The translations under genes were made by a program, and so were the position numbers. From Pseudomonadota bacterium (GTDB lineage Bacteria; Pseudomonadota; Alphaproteobacteria; Rhizobiales; Hyphomicrobiaceae), in NCBI GenBank assembly GCA_023426855.1, contig JAEZBU010000161.1:1-6535 (forward strand): 6,535 bases of DNA. The letters are read 5' to 3'. Positions 6,297 to 6,535 of the stretch are shown in pieces (the first letter of the stretch is position 1; every line of letters begins with the position of its first letter). The notes under the pieces were generated by a model. The model searched no databases, was not told where the DNA came from, and saw nothing but the letters and a program-made list of their open reading frames with translations.

Positions 6297-6319
6297 CTCT
6301 TGCGTTTGGGATTGATTGT

Positions 6320-6535
6320 TCACTTTGCGTTCGCGGCCAGATCAGGACGCCGCTCGCGGGTCGCCTTGAGCCGTTCTGCGTGGCGCCATTCGGCAATGCG
6401 TTTATGATCTCCGGACAGGAGAATATCAGGGATGGCGCGCCCTTCCCACTCCCGCGGCCGGGTATAGAGCGGGTATTCGAGCAGGCCGTCCTCGAAGCTT
6501 TCCTCGGTGGCCGATGCATCCGCCCCCATGACGCC
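6320..6535 (-). CDS. trmD: tRNA (guanine-N1-)-methyltransferase TrmD, C-terminal part
   Basis: SPOUT-class enzyme that methylates N1 of G37, next to the anticodon, using S-adenosylmethionine and so preventing +1 frameshifting. Only the last 71 codons are in the window, and the N-terminal SAM-binding knot lies beyond the right edge. The fragment begins GVMGADASATEESFEDGLLEYP, matching the family's GVLGN...ESF..GLLEYP segment, followed by YTRPREWEGRAIPDILLSGDH and the helical end HKRIAEWRHAERLKATRERR, all typical of the TrmD C-terminal domain. The stop is TGA at 6322-6320. The gene continues beyond 6535, so the methionine visible at 6529 is internal. Its place upstream of rplS fits the common ribosomal-protein and tRNA-modification operon. 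Confidence 0.93.
   Translation of the reverse strand, partial: GVMGADASATEESFEDGLLEYPLYTRPREWEGRAIPDILLSGDHKRIAEWRHAERLKATRERRPDLAANAK

Overview
This GC-rich window reads as chromosomal housekeeping DNA from an alphaproteobacterium, probably of the Hyphomicrobiales (rhizobial) type. Four things support that: the xerD–accA–YafK-family gene order as I remember it from that group, the trmD–rplS pair, the protein sequences themselves (for example the SPEAAASILWRDS stretch of AccA), and a C-terminal extension on ribosomal protein L19 built from a small domain that I associate with alphaproteobacterial proteins. The genus cannot be told from the sequence. I see no mobile element, CRISPR array, tRNA, rRNA or toxin–antitoxin pair.

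Plus strand, 42-4532: xerD (site-specific tyrosine recombinase for chromosome dimer resolution), accA (carboxyltransferase alpha subunit of acetyl-CoA carboxylase), then two tandem paralogous genes for exported YafK/DpaA-family YkuD-fold enzymes that act on peptidoglycan. The first paralog has a lipoprotein-like N-terminus. It is preceded by a palindromic, CtrA-like motif, a consensus ribosome binding site and an 11-codon leader ORF whose stop overlaps the gene's start codon (ATGA). The second paralog has an ordinary Sec signal peptide and a long, basic, low-complexity C-terminal tail.

Plus strand, 4628-5429: a PcaD-like alpha/beta hydrolase with an intact catalytic triad split over two reading frames. 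The break is at about 4784-4791 in a GC repeat, and is either a recent pseudogenising indel or a sequence error.

Minus strand, 6535-5508: the 3' end of trmD (tRNA m1G37 methyltransferase), a 149-nt spacer with a strong hairpin and a candidate promoter, then rplS (ribosomal protein L19). The two blocks converge on a perfect 10-bp-stem terminator at 5448-5475 whose U-tract serves rplS best.

No wholly new system is evident. The points most worth a second look are the L19 fusion domain, the tandem YafK paralogs with different export signals, the leader ORF coupled to the first paralog, and the frameshifted hydrolase. All intergenic gaps are shorter than 300 bases.
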